DNA of 64,000 nt from Streptomyces sp. NBC_01465 (GTDB lineage Bacteria > Actinomycetota > Actinomycetes > Streptomycetales > Streptomycetaceae): assembly GCF_036227325.1 (NCBI RefSeq), contig NZ_CP109467.1, positions 4,526,001 through 4,590,000 of the forward strand, written 5' to 3'. The notes beneath the pieces are model-generated. The model saw nothing but the letters and a program-made list of their open reading frames with translations, was not told the DNA's origin and did not search any database. Positions 10,055-18,364 of the stretch are shown piece by piece (positions within the stretch are counted from its first letter, which is position 1; each line of letters begins with the position of its first letter). The translations under genes were made by a program, and so were the position numbers.

Positions 10055-11401
10055 GTGACTCAGTACGTGTCCCGGCTCGGAAGCCGCCTCGCCACACCTT
10101 CGAGGCCCTCCCGCCTCTTCACCGGCTCCCGCAGGCCCCGCCGCATCGCCATGCTCAGCGTGCACACCTCACCGCTGCACCAGCCCGGCACCGGCGACGC
10201 GGGCGGCATGAACGTCTACATCGTCGAGCTCGCCAAGCGCCTCGCCGCGATCAACATCGAGGTCGAGATCTTCACCCGGGCCACCACCGGTGGCCTGGAC
10301 CCCCTGGTCGAGCTGGCCCCCGGCGTCCTCGTGCGGCACGTCGACGCGGGACCGTACGAGGGCCTGGCCAAGGAGGAGCTGCCCGCCCAGCTCTGCGCCT
10401 TCACGCACGGCGTGATGCAGGCCTGGGCCGGCCACCGCCCCGGCTACTACGACCTGGTCCACTCCCACTACTGGCTGAGCGGCCACGTCGGCTGGCTCGC
10501 CGCCCAGCGCTGGGGCGTCCCCCTCGTCCACGCCATGCACACCATGGCCAAGGTCAAGAACGCCGCCCTCGCCGAGGGCGACACCCCCGAGCCCGCGGCC
10601 CGCGTCATCGGCGAGACCCAGATCGTCCGCGCCGCCGACCGCCTCATCGCCAACACCGACGAGGAAGCGGACGAGCTCGTACGCCACTACGAGGCCGACC
10701 CCGGCAAGGTCGCCGTCGTCCACCCCGGCGTGAACCTGGACCGCTTCCGCCCCGCCGACGGCCGCGCCGCGGCCCGCGCCCGCCTGGGCCTGCCCCGCGA
10801 CGCCTTCGTCCCGCTCTTCGCGGGCCGCATCCAGCCCCTCAAGGCCCCCGACATCCTGCTGCGCGCGGTCGCCGTCCTCCTCGACGAGGACCCGTCCCTG
10901 CGCGGCCGCATGATCGTCCCCGTGGTCGGCGGCCCCTCCGGCAGCGGCCTCGCCAAGCCCGAGGGCCTGCAGAAGCTGGCCGCGCGGCTCGGCATCGCGG
11001 ACGTCGTCCGCTTCCACCCGCCGGTCGGCCAGGACCAGCTCGCGGACTGGTTCCGGGCCGCATCCGTGCTGGTCATGCCCTCGTACAACGAATCCTTCGG
11101 CCTTGTCGCCATAGAGGCCCAAGCGGCCGGCACCCCGGTCGTCGCGGCAGCGGTCGGCGGCCTTCCGGTGGCGGTACGGGACGGGGAGACCGGCTTCCTG
11201 GTCCCCGGCCACGACCCGGCCGCGTACGCCCACACTCTGCGCCGCTTCCTGGACCACCCGCACCTGGTGGACTCCATGGGGGACGCAGCCGCCCACCACG
11301 CCCGGCGCTTCGGCTGGGACACGGCGGCGTCCGCGACGGCGGACGTCTACACCGCCGCGGTGCAGGAACACCGCCGTCACGTACGCTCGCACCATGGCTG
11401 A
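10055..11401 (+). CDS. mshA: D-inositol-3-phosphate glycosyltransferase (mycothiol synthesis)
   Basis: GT4 glycosyltransferase of 448 aa that transfers GlcNAc from UDP-GlcNAc to 1L-myo-inositol-1-phosphate, the first step of mycothiol synthesis. Visible features: an N-terminal extension of about 30 residues, then [21 protein letters not shown] for the acceptor and nucleotide loop, [32 protein letters not shown], and the donor-binding [20 protein letters not shown]. The GTG has GGAGGA 10 nt upstream. The last codons overlap the YbjN gene by 8 nt. The likely sigma-R promoter upstream would place it under oxidative and thiol stress control. Confidence 0.97.
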   Translation: MTQYVSRLGSRLATPSRPSRLFTGSRRPRRIAMLSVHTSPLHQPGTGDAGGMNVYIVELAKRLAAINIEVEIFTRATTGGLDPLVELAPGVLVRHVDAGPYEGLAKEELPAQLCAFTHGVMQAWAGHRPGYYDLVHSHYWLSGHVGWLAAQRWGVPLVHAMHTMAKVKNAALAEGDTPEPAARVIGETQIVRAADRLIANTDEEADELVRHYEADPGKVAVVHPGVNLDRFRPADGRAAARARLGLPRDAFVPLFAGRIQPLKAPDILLRAVAVLLDEDPSLRGRMIVPVVGGPSGSGLAKPEGLQKLAARLGIADVVRFHPPVGQDQLADWFRAASVLVMPSYNESFGLVAIEAQAAGTPVVAAAVGGLPVAVRDGETGFLVPGHDPAAYAHTLRRFLDHPHLVDSMGDAAAHHARRFGWDTAASATADVYTAAVQEHRRHVRSHHG

Positions 11402-11885
11402 CGCGCGCGAGGTCATCGAGCAGACCTTCAAGGATGCCGAGCTCGAGTGGGAGAGCCCCGAGCCGGGCTCGTACGTCGTGAAGCTGCCCGGCACCCGCAA
11501 GCTCTCCACGACCTGCTCCCTGATCGTCGGCAACCACTCGCTGTCGGTCAACGCCTTCGTGATCCGCCACCCCGACGAGAACCACGAGGCCGTCCACCGC
11601 TGGCTCCTGGAGCGCAACCTCCGTCTCTACGGGGTGAGTTACGCCATCGACTCCCTCGGCGACATCTACCTCGCGGGCAAGCTCCCCCTGGCCGCCGTCA
11701 CCCCCGACGAGATCGACCGCCTCCTCGGTGTGGTCCTCGAAGCGGCCGACGGCTCCTTCAACACGCTCCTGGAGCTGGGCTTCGCGCGTGCGATCCGCCG
11801 CGAGTACGAGTGGCGGATCTCCCGCGGCGAGTCGACCCGCAATCTGGATGCGTTCACACATCTGACCCAGCGCCCCGCCAAGTAG
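11394..11885 (+). CDS. YbjN domain-containing protein
   Basis: 163 aa, soluble. A YbjN fold (PF10722 type) with an alternating beta/alpha pattern: [60 protein letters not shown]. The family resembles type III secretion chaperones and is of unknown function in actinobacteria. It overlaps the mshA end by 8 nt, so it is translationally coupled and probably sigma-R-controlled too; a role in thiol-stress physiology is only inferred from that linkage. Confidence 0.85.
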   Translation: MADAREVIEQTFKDAELEWESPEPGSYVVKLPGTRKLSTTCSLIVGNHSLSVNAFVIRHPDENHEAVHRWLLERNLRLYGVSYAIDSLGDIYLAGKLPLAAVTPDEIDRLLGVVLEAADGSFNTLLELGFARAIRREYEWRISRGESTRNLDAFTHLTQRPAK

Positions 11886-12000
11886 CGCTCGCTCACACCC
11901 AATTCACAGCTGCATGACCCCTTCCGCGCCTGCGGCCCCCGTGGCATGCTCACCGCCGACGCACACGTGAACAGAGTTCACATCCATGGAAGGCGGGCTC

Positions 12001-13665
12001 ATGGGGACCATCGGGAACATCAGCAGACGAGGACTCCTCGGCAGCGCGATAGCGGTAGCCGCGGTCGCCACGACCGGAGGCATCGCCACAGCCTCTCCCG
12101 GCGAAACCACCCCCATCTGGCGGGAGTTCGCCCGCACCCCCTTCACCCACCCCCAGATCCCGTACATCGGCAGCGCAGGCCGCCGGACCGGCGAGCGCAA
12201 GCGCCCCCACCGCCCCGTCGTCGCCAACGTCCTCGACTACGGCGCCACTTCGGACGGCTCCACCGACTCGGCCCCCGCGATCAACCGTGCCGTCGCCGCT
12301 GCCGGCGAACGCGGCGGCGGCACGGTCCTCATCCCGGCCGGCACGTACCGGATCGACGACCTGATCCGCATCGGCCACAGCAACGTCACCCTGCGCGGCG
12401 CCGGCAGCGCCCGCACCAAGCTCTACGCGACGAAGAACCTCACCGAGCTGATCGGCGTCTACGGTTCGCGCTACGGCGGCACGAAGTCCTCCTGGTCCTG
12501 GGCCGGCGGCCTCATCTGGCTCTGCCCCAAGGACCGTTTCGCCACCCTCACCACGGCAATCCAGGCCAAGGCCTGGCCCTTCGAGGGCTGGACCGGCAAC
12601 AAGCGCGACGAGTGGCAGACCCTCACCACGGTCGCCCCGGCGAAGCAGGGCGACCGCACGATCGAGGTCGCGGACACGAGCCGCCTCAACCGGGGCGACC
12701 TGGTCCTCCTCCGCCTCGCCGACGACGCGTCGCACACGCTCCTGGAGCACATGTCGGGCGGCGGCGCGGGCCCCGAGGCGTACTACTGGGACGACAAGAC
12801 CAAGCTCACGAGCTACGTCCCCTACGAGTGGCCGGTCCGCATCACCCGCATCCACGGCCGCCGACTCACCCTGGAACGCCCGCTCCCGCTCGACATCCGC
12901 CCCGAGTGGGACCCGCGCCTGACGACCACGGTCACCCCGCTCGTGAACTCCGCGGTCGAGGGCCTCACCCTCGAAGCGATCCTCACCCCGCAGTCCGACC
13001 ACCTCCTCGACAAGGGCTACAACGGGGTCGTCTTCCAGTGCGCGTACGACTGCTGGGCGGACGACGTCACCGTCCGCAACGTCGACAACGGCTTCGGCCT
13101 CGTCGGCGCCTCCGCCAACACCCTCACCCGCACGCGCGTCGAGGGCCGCGGCTCGCACCACCCGTACTTCTGCCGCGAGGGCTCGCACGACAACCTGATC
13201 GAGGACTTCACGATCGCGCAGCGCACGGTGGCGGCACCGCCCAACACCCAGCTGCACGGCATCAATGTGGAAGGCCTGTCCTCCTACAACGTCTGGTCGA
13301 AGGGCGTGATGGAGATGGGCACCTTCGACTCGCACCGCGGCCTGCCGTTCGCCAACGTACGCACGGACATCACGGTCAACAACACAGGCCAGCACGGCGG
13401 CGACGCCAGCGCGGGCCCCCTCTTCGGCGCCCGCTTCACGCACTGGAACATCCGCGTCACCAACGGCCGCGAGGGTCTGATGAAGATCGACGGCCTCGCT
13501 CCCTGGAGCGCGAGCGTCGGCATCTCGACGGTGACGCCGTTCGGCCAGATCGACGTCCCCGACTTCACGGGCGACCTCCACACGCGCCTGGAGGCGTACG
13601 GAACCCCCGAATCCGTACGCCCGCAGAACCTCCACGACGCCCAGCGCACCCTCAACTGCCGCTAA
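12001..13665 (+). CDS. Tat-exported right-handed beta-helix (pectate-lyase-like) protein, copy 1
   Basis: 554 aa. Twin-arginine signal ISRRGLLGSAIAVAAVA with cleavage near ATA-SPG. A pectate-lyase-superfamily segment follows (LDYGATSDGSTDSAPAINRA, then GTVLIPAGTYRIDD), then beta-helix repeats. These include the GSHHPYFCREGSHDNLIEDF block and GTFDSHRGLPFANVRTDI. I chose the ATG at 12001 (GGAAGG 9 nt upstream), which gives the conventional Tat signal; an ATG at 11986 is in frame. The substrate is probably a polysaccharide, but no catalytic residues can be assigned. The tandem paralogue at 13677 follows after 11 bp. Confidence 0.82.
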   Translation: MGTIGNISRRGLLGSAIAVAAVATTGGIATASPGETTPIWREFARTPFTHPQIPYIGSAGRRTGERKRPHRPVVANVLDYGATSDGSTDSAPAINRAVAAAGERGGGTVLIPAGTYRIDDLIRIGHSNVTLRGAGSARTKLYATKNLTELIGVYGSRYGGTKSSWSWAGGLIWLCPKDRFATLTTAIQAKAWPFEGWTGNKRDEWQTLTTVAPAKQGDRTIEVADTSRLNRGDLVLLRLADDASHTLLEHMSGGGAGPEAYYWDDKTKLTSYVPYEWPVRITRIHGRRLTLERPLPLDIRPEWDPRLTTTVTPLVNSAVEGLTLEAILTPQSDHLLDKGYNGVVFQCAYDCWADDVTVRNVDNGFGLVGASANTLTRTRVEGRGSHHPYFCREGSHDNLIEDFTIAQRTVAAPPNTQLHGINVEGLSSYNVWSKGVMEMGTFDSHRGLPFANVRTDITVNNTGQHGGDASAGPLFGARFTHWNIRVTNGREGLMKIDGLAPWSASVGISTVTPFGQIDVPDFTGDLHTRLEAYGTPESVRPQNLHDAQRTLNCR

Positions 13666-13676
13666 GGAGCCGCCAG

Positions 13677-15326
13677 ATGACGCTCACCCGCAGATCTCTC
13701 CTCGCCACGTCGGCGGCGGTCGCAGCAGCGGCGACGGCCGCGATTCCCGCCCAAGCTGCCGAACCCACGGCTCTGTGGCCGGAGTTCAGGCGCAACCCCT
13801 ACAATCACCCGCAGATCCCCTTCGTCGGCACTGCGGGCTACTCCTTCGGCTCCCGAACCCGCCCCCACCACGCGGTCCGCGCCGACGTGACCGACTTCGG
13901 CGCGCTCCCCGACGGCTCGGCGGACGCGGCGCCCGCGATCAACGCGGCCATCGAGTACGTCGGGGCCAAGGGCGGCGGCGCGGTGCAGGTCCCGCCCGGC
14001 ACGTACCGCATCGACGACGTCATCCGCATCGGCTACGACAACGTCGTCCTGCGCGGCGCGGGCAGCTCGCACACCACCTTCTACGCCACGCACTCCCTGG
14101 AGGAGGCGATCGGCATCAACCGCAGCCGCTACGGCAACAGCCCCAATTCCGCGTGGAGTTGGTCGGGCGGCATGGTCTGGATCTGCCCGAAGGAGCGCTA
14201 CGAGGCCCTCACGACCGCGATCAAGGCACACGACTGGCCCTTCGAGGGCTGGACGGGCAACGACGCCGACGAGGCGAAGACGCTCACCGAGGTCACGGCC
14301 CCGGCGGCCCGCGGCGACTTCACCCTCGACGTCGCCGACGCCCGTCACCTCCACCCCGGCGACCGCGTCATGCTCCAACTGGACGACGACGCCGACCACA
14401 CACTCCTCGCGGCGATGAGCGGAGACGTCCCCGGCACGGCCGACTACGTCTGGTCGGACAAAACCAAACTGCTCTCCTACGCGCCCTTCAACTGGCCGGT
14501 GCGCATAGCGAAGGTCCGCCACAACCGCATCACCCTCGCGCAGCCGCTCCCGCTCCCGGTCCGCGCGGCCTGGAATCCCCGCATCTCCAACGTCCCGCAC
14601 CTGATCGCGAATTCAGGCGTGGAGGGCATCACGATCGAGCTGATCAAGACGATCCGCCCCGCGCACCTCCAGGACAAGGGCTACAACGCCCTCGCGATCC
14701 AGTGCGCCTGGGACTGCTGGGCGGACGACATCCACGCGGTCAACGCGGACAACGGCTTCCTCTACGTATCCGCCAAGAACTGCACGATGTCCCGCACCCG
14801 CAATTCGGGCCGCGGCTCCCACCACAGCTACGCCTGCCGAGAGCAGTCCCACGACAACGTCTTCGAGGACTTCACGCTCGACGCCTTCACCGAGCCGCCC
14901 ACTCCAGGATCGGGCCACCACGGCATCAACGTCGAGGGCCTCTCCTGCGGCAACGTCTGGTCCAGGGGCCACATGGACGCCGGCACCTTCGACTCCCACC
15001 GCGGCCTGCCCTTCGGCAACGTACGCACGGAGATCACGGTCTTCAACGACGGCGCCCACGGCGGCAGCGCGGACGCGGGCCCGCTCTACGGGGCCCGCTT
15101 CACGCACTGGAACGTCACGGTCACAAACGGCCGGGCGGGCTGCATCAAGATCGACGACATCGCACCGTGCAGCGCGACGGTCGCGATCTCGACGGTCAGC
15201 CCCTTCGGACAGATCGACAAGCCGGACTTCAAGGGCGCCCTCAACAGCCGCCTGGAGCTGTACGGAACCCCCGAGGCGGCGGTCCCGCGCAACCTCTACG
15301 AGGCCCAACGCGCCCTCTGCCACTGA
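13677..15326 (+). CDS. Tat-exported right-handed beta-helix (pectate-lyase-like) protein, copy 2
   Basis: 549 aa paralogue of the preceding gene, collinear along its length: PEFRRNPYNHPQIPFVGTAG against REFARTPFTHPQIPYIGSAG, and GSHHSYACREQSHDNVFEDF against the matching block in copy 1. Tat signal LTRRSLLATSAAVAAAATAA with AQA cleavage. AAGGAG lies 8 nt before the ATG. The arrangement is a tandem duplication followed by divergence; both genes probably form one operon. Converges on the MFS gene with only 4 bp between. Substrate unknown. Confidence 0.82.
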   Translation: MTLTRRSLLATSAAVAAAATAAIPAQAAEPTALWPEFRRNPYNHPQIPFVGTAGYSFGSRTRPHHAVRADVTDFGALPDGSADAAPAINAAIEYVGAKGGGAVQVPPGTYRIDDVIRIGYDNVVLRGAGSSHTTFYATHSLEEAIGINRSRYGNSPNSAWSWSGGMVWICPKERYEALTTAIKAHDWPFEGWTGNDADEAKTLTEVTAPAARGDFTLDVADARHLHPGDRVMLQLDDDADHTLLAAMSGDVPGTADYVWSDKTKLLSYAPFNWPVRIAKVRHNRITLAQPLPLPVRAAWNPRISNVPHLIANSGVEGITIELIKTIRPAHLQDKGYNALAIQCAWDCWADDIHAVNADNGFLYVSAKNCTMSRTRNSGRGSHHSYACREQSHDNVFEDFTLDAFTEPPTPGSGHHGINVEGLSCGNVWSRGHMDAGTFDSHRGLPFGNVRTEITVFNDGAHGGSADAGPLYGARFTHWNVTVTNGRAGCIKIDDIAPCSATVAISTVSPFGQIDKPDFKGALNSRLELYGTPEAAVPRNLYEAQRALCH

Positions 15327-15330
15327 CGGT

Positions 15331-16599
15331 TCACGAGGCCACGACGATCTCCTGCGGCCGCTCCACCGGGGCGGCGGCAGGAGCCTCGTGGCTGCTGTCG
15401 TCCGCCAGCGTGCGCATCAGCAGCCAGTACCCGAGCCCGGCCACGGTCCCGATGGCCGCGCACATCCCCCAGAGCCACTCGGCCCCGAACCGGTCGATGA
15501 CGAACCCCGACATCAGCGGGGCGATGAGGGCGGCGACGGCCCAGGACATGGTGTACATGCCCTGGTAGCGCCCGCGCCCATGGGTGGGGGAGAGCTTGAC
15601 GACGAGCCCGGTCTGGGTAGGGGCATTGACGATCTCGGCGAGAGTCCACACACAAATGGTCAGCGCATAGACCCCCACCGACCCGGCGAAGGCGGTGAGC
15701 CCGAACCCGTACCCGGCGAGGACCGACGAGATGATCAACAGCCGCCGGGGATCGCGGTGTTCGATGAACCGCGTGACCGGAATCTGCAGCGCAACGATCA
15801 GCACGCCGTTGACGGCGACGGCCATCCCATAGTCAGCACTGCTGAACCCGGCGGCCCCCATCGCGACGGGCAGCCCGACGGACCCCTGCTGAAAGATGAG
15901 CGAAACGAGAAACGACAGCCCGACGACGCTCATGAACCGCCCGTCGCGCAGCACGGTCCCCATACCCATGGCGGACTCGCCGACGACTTCCTTGCCGGAC
16001 CGCTCGGGCCGGGACTCGGGAATCTTCACGAAGACCACGACGGCACAGACCAGAGTCATCGCGGCCTCACCCATGAATCCGGCGAGATAGCTGTACTGGG
16101 CGATGAGCCCGGCCCCCATGGAGGAGACGGCGAAGCCGAGGTTGATGGCCCAGTAGTTGAGCGAGAAGGCCCGCATACGGTCCTCGGGCTTCACGATGTC
16201 GGCCATCATCGCCTGCACGGCGGGCCGCGAGGCATTGCTGGCCATACCGACGAGGAAGGCGACGCCGGCGATGGCGGCCGGGTCCTTCATGAACCCGAGC
16301 AGAGCAACGGACAGCGCGGTGGAGACCTGCGCGATGAGCATGGTGGGCCGCCGCCCGAGCCGGTCGGCCATGACCCCGGCGCCGAGCGACGAAGCAACAC
16401 CCCCCAGCCCGTGCAACGAGGCGACAAGCCCGGCGTAGGTGGCGGAGTACCCCCGGTCCAACGTCAGGTACAAGGCCATGAAGGTGGCAACAAAAGCCCC
16501 GAGCCGATTGACCAGCGTGCTGGTCCACAGCCACCAGAACTCCCTGGGCAGCCCGCTCACGCTCTCGCGAGCGGCACGTCTGAGACCGGTGACGGACAT
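15331..16599 (-). CDS. MFS transporter (MDR type, 12 TM)
   Basis: 422 aa. Twelve hydrophobic segments are discernible, with the MFS motif A GVMADRLGRRPTMLIA between TM2 and TM3. An internal region (RPERSGKEV) forms the central loop. Homologues are drug:proton antiporters; the substrate is not predictable. I chose the ATG at 16599 because it has GGGGGG 8 nt upstream; the longer frame to 16644 has no ribosome site. An inverted repeat ATGTAAGT...ACTTACAT (16617-16651) lies in its promoter region. Confidence 0.85.
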   Translation of the reverse strand: MSVTGLRRAARESVSGLPREFWWLWTSTLVNRLGAFVATFMALYLTLDRGYSATYAGLVASLHGLGGVASSLGAGVMADRLGRRPTMLIAQVSTALSVALLGFMKDPAAIAGVAFLVGMASNASRPAVQAMMADIVKPEDRMRAFSLNYWAINLGFAVSSMGAGLIAQYSYLAGFMGEAAMTLVCAVVVFVKIPESRPERSGKEVVGESAMGMGTVLRDGRFMSVVGLSFLVSLIFQQGSVGLPVAMGAAGFSSADYGMAVAVNGVLIVALQIPVTRFIEHRDPRRLLIISSVLAGYGFGLTAFAGSVGVYALTICVWTLAEIVNAPTQTGLVVKLSPTHGRGRYQGMYTMSWAVAALIAPLMSGFVIDRFGAEWLWGMCAAIGTVAGLGYWLLMRTLADDSSHEAPAAAPVERPQEIVVAS

Positions 16600-16616
16600 G
16601 CGGGTTCCCCCCAGGG

Positions 16617-16651
16617 ATGTAAGTGTTGCTGAACTGATCCGCAACTTACAT
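16617..16651. promoter_or_regulatory. Inverted repeat ahead of MFS gene, candidate operator
   Basis: ATGTAAGT (16617-16624) and ACTTACAT (16644-16651), perfect 8-bp arms 19 nt apart, starting 17 bp upstream of the MFS start. The wide spacing would suit two helical turns. No cognate regulator is adjacent. Confidence 0.4.
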
Positions 16652-16761
16652 AGAGCTCATCCCGAACCGCCACTCAATTGACGGCAACCGTCAACTGTCC
16701 GCCGACAGCCCGCCGACCGTCCGCCCCTCGGCTGCGCGCGCGGAGCCCCCGTACCGTGGAT

Positions 16762-16767
16762 TAGGCT
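16762..16767 (+). promoter_or_regulatory. -10 element (TAGGCT) for leaderless gpmA
   Basis: TAGGCT ends 7 nt before the gpmA ATG and there is no Shine-Dalgarno sequence, so transcription probably starts at or next to the start codon. Confidence 0.55.
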
Positions 16768-16774
16768 CGTACGC

Positions 16775-17536
16775 ATGGCCGACGCACCGTACAAGCTGAT
16801 CCTCCTCCGCCACGGCGAGAGCGAATGGAACGCGAAGAACCTGTTCACCGGCTGGGTGGACGTCAACCTCACCGAGAAGGGCGAGAAGGAGGCGGTCCGC
16901 GGCGGTGAGCTGCTCAAGGACGCCGGCCTGCTCCCCGACGTACTGCACACCTCGCTCCAGAAGCGCGCGATCCGCACGGCGAACCTCGCCCTCGAATCGG
17001 CCGACCGCCACTGGATCCCGGTCCACCGCAGCTGGCGCCTGAACGAGCGCCACTACGGCGCCCTCCAGGGCAAGGACAAGGCGCAGACCCTCGCGGAGTT
17101 CGGCGAGGAGCAGTTCATGCTCTGGCGCCGCAGCTACGACACCCCGCCGCCCGCCCTCGAGGACGGCACGGAGTTCTCCCAGTCCGAGGACCCGCGCTAC
17201 GCCACGATCCCCCCGGAGCTGCGCCCCCGCACGGAGTGCCTCAAGGACGTCGTGGACCGCATGCTCCCGTACTGGTACGACGGCATCGTCCCCGACCTCC
17301 TGACGGGCCGCACGGTCCTGATCGCCGCCCACGGCAACAGCCTCCGCGCCCTGGTCAAGCACCTGGACGGCGTCTCCGACGCGGACATCGCGGGCCTGAA
17401 CATCCCGACGGGCATCCCGCTGGCGTACGAACTGGACGCCGACTTCAAGCCCCTGAAGCCGGGCGGCACCTACCTCGACCCGGACGCGGCAGCGGCGGCC
17501 ATCGAGGCGGTCAAGAACCAGGGCAAGAAGAAGTAA
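16775..17536 (+). CDS. gpmA: 2,3-bisphosphoglycerate-dependent phosphoglycerate mutase
   Basis: Glycolytic enzyme of 253 aa interconverting 3- and 2-phosphoglycerate. Histidine-phosphatase motif [10 protein letters not shown] (His16 as phospho-acceptor region), [12 protein letters not shown], and the second histidine in [15 protein letters not shown]. The length is typical of the dPGM family. It is predicted to be leaderless (TAGGCT at 16762). A strong terminator follows at 17550-17594. Confidence 0.97.
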   Translation: MADAPYKLILLRHGESEWNAKNLFTGWVDVNLTEKGEKEAVRGGELLKDAGLLPDVLHTSLQKRAIRTANLALESADRHWIPVHRSWRLNERHYGALQGKDKAQTLAEFGEEQFMLWRRSYDTPPPALEDGTEFSQSEDPRYATIPPELRPRTECLKDVVDRMLPYWYDGIVPDLLTGRTVLIAAHGNSLRALVKHLDGVSDADIAGLNIPTGIPLAYELDADFKPLKPGGTYLDPDAAAAAIEAVKNQGKKK

Positions 17537-17549
17537 CCGAAGAAGCCGA

Positions 17550-17594
17550 GACCAGCCCCCTGCCTGCGGTTTTCCCGCGAGCAGGGGGCTGGTC
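17550..17594. terminator. Bidirectional terminator, 14-bp stem
   Basis: Perfect 14-bp stem (17550-17563 with 17581-17594) and a 17-nt loop containing GGTTTTCCC, between the convergent gpmA and lipoprotein genes. Confidence 0.8.
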
Positions 17595-17600
17595 CGCTTC

Positions 17601-18284
17601 TCAGCCGGTGCCGCTCATGTCCAGCACGTCGGCCTTGGCCGGGGGCCGTACGTTCAGTGGCTTGTCGAAGGCGCTGTACGTGGTGGTCGTGACGAAATCG
17701 GGGCCCTTGTAGGCCACCTTGAGGATGTACGGCTTGCCTTCGGTGGCGATGTAAAAGGTGAAGGTGCCGTCCTTGGCCGCCTCGTCGGTCACCAGCAGCG
17801 AAATCGCCGGGGTGCCGTTCACCTTGGTCGGTTCGCCCTTGGTCGCCTTGCCGTACGAGGCGAACGGCTGTGTGCACTCGGCCAGGCCGTCTCCCGGCTC
17901 CGAGTTGCTGGACGGGGTCTTGATCCAGCGCTTCTGCTCGGTCGCGCCGGCCGGTTGATGGCGCCACGCCTCGAGGTAGGCGCGGTTGGGGCGGACGTAG
18001 TCCGTCTTGCCGATCCGGATCTGCTCGAGGACCGCGCCTTTGGCCGCGGTCGTCCTGAACGCACACCTGCCCTTGAGGTCGGTCGTCAGACGGCTCGAAG
18101 TCCCGTTGCCGGTCGCGTCGATGGTCACCGACTTCAGCGTGCGCATCGCGCCATTCGCGTCGTCGAGCATCCGGTCGGCGGAGCGCTTTTCCGCGCTGCT
18201 GCCGTCTGTGCAGCCCGTCGCGGCGGCGCCCACCAGCAGGCACGCCAGGGCTGCCGTCGCGGCGGTCGTCGATGTCGTTCGCAC
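17601..18284 (-). CDS. Secreted lipoprotein, function unknown (LppX/LprG-like candidate)
   Basis: 227 aa. Lipoprotein signal ending LLVGAAATGC with Cys25 as lipidation site. The mature part starts with a helix (ADRMLDDANGAMRTLKSVTI) and continues with antiparallel strands (GNGTSSRLTTDLKGRCAFRT, TFTFYIATEGKPYILKVAYK). This resembles the LolA/LppX-like fold seen in many Streptomyces lipoproteins of unknown role, an inference from pattern only. The GTG start has CTGGGGGG 6 nt upstream. Confidence 0.72.
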   Translation of the reverse strand: MRTTSTTAATAALACLLVGAAATGCTDGSSAEKRSADRMLDDANGAMRTLKSVTIDATGNGTSSRLTTDLKGRCAFRTTAAKGAVLEQIRIGKTDYVRPNRAYLEAWRHQPAGATEQKRWIKTPSSNSEPGDGLAECTQPFASYGKATKGEPTKVNGTPAISLLVTDEAAKDGTFTFYIATEGKPYILKVAYKGPDFVTTTTYSAFDKPLNVRPPAKADVLDMSGTG

Positions 18285-18313
18285 AAGAACCCCCCAGGTC
18301 CGTGCGGCAGGCA

Positions 18314-18344
18314 GCCCCGGCCGCACGAAAGGTGCGGACGGGGC
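18314..18344 (-). terminator. Terminator of the beta-propeller gene
   Basis: 13-bp stem with one mismatch (18314-18326 with 18332-18344) and a GAAAG loop, just downstream of the minus-strand gene ending at 18365. Confidence 0.65.
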
Positions 18345-18364
18345 CGTCGCCTGATTCAGGAGCG

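Noticed and set aside
1691..15323. Many very long antisense or out-of-frame open frames, for example opposite the subtilase and the beta-helix genes
   Set aside because: Shadows of real genes caused by high GC content: translations are Arg/Gly/Ala/Pro-rich without motifs, and the opposite frame has clear domains.
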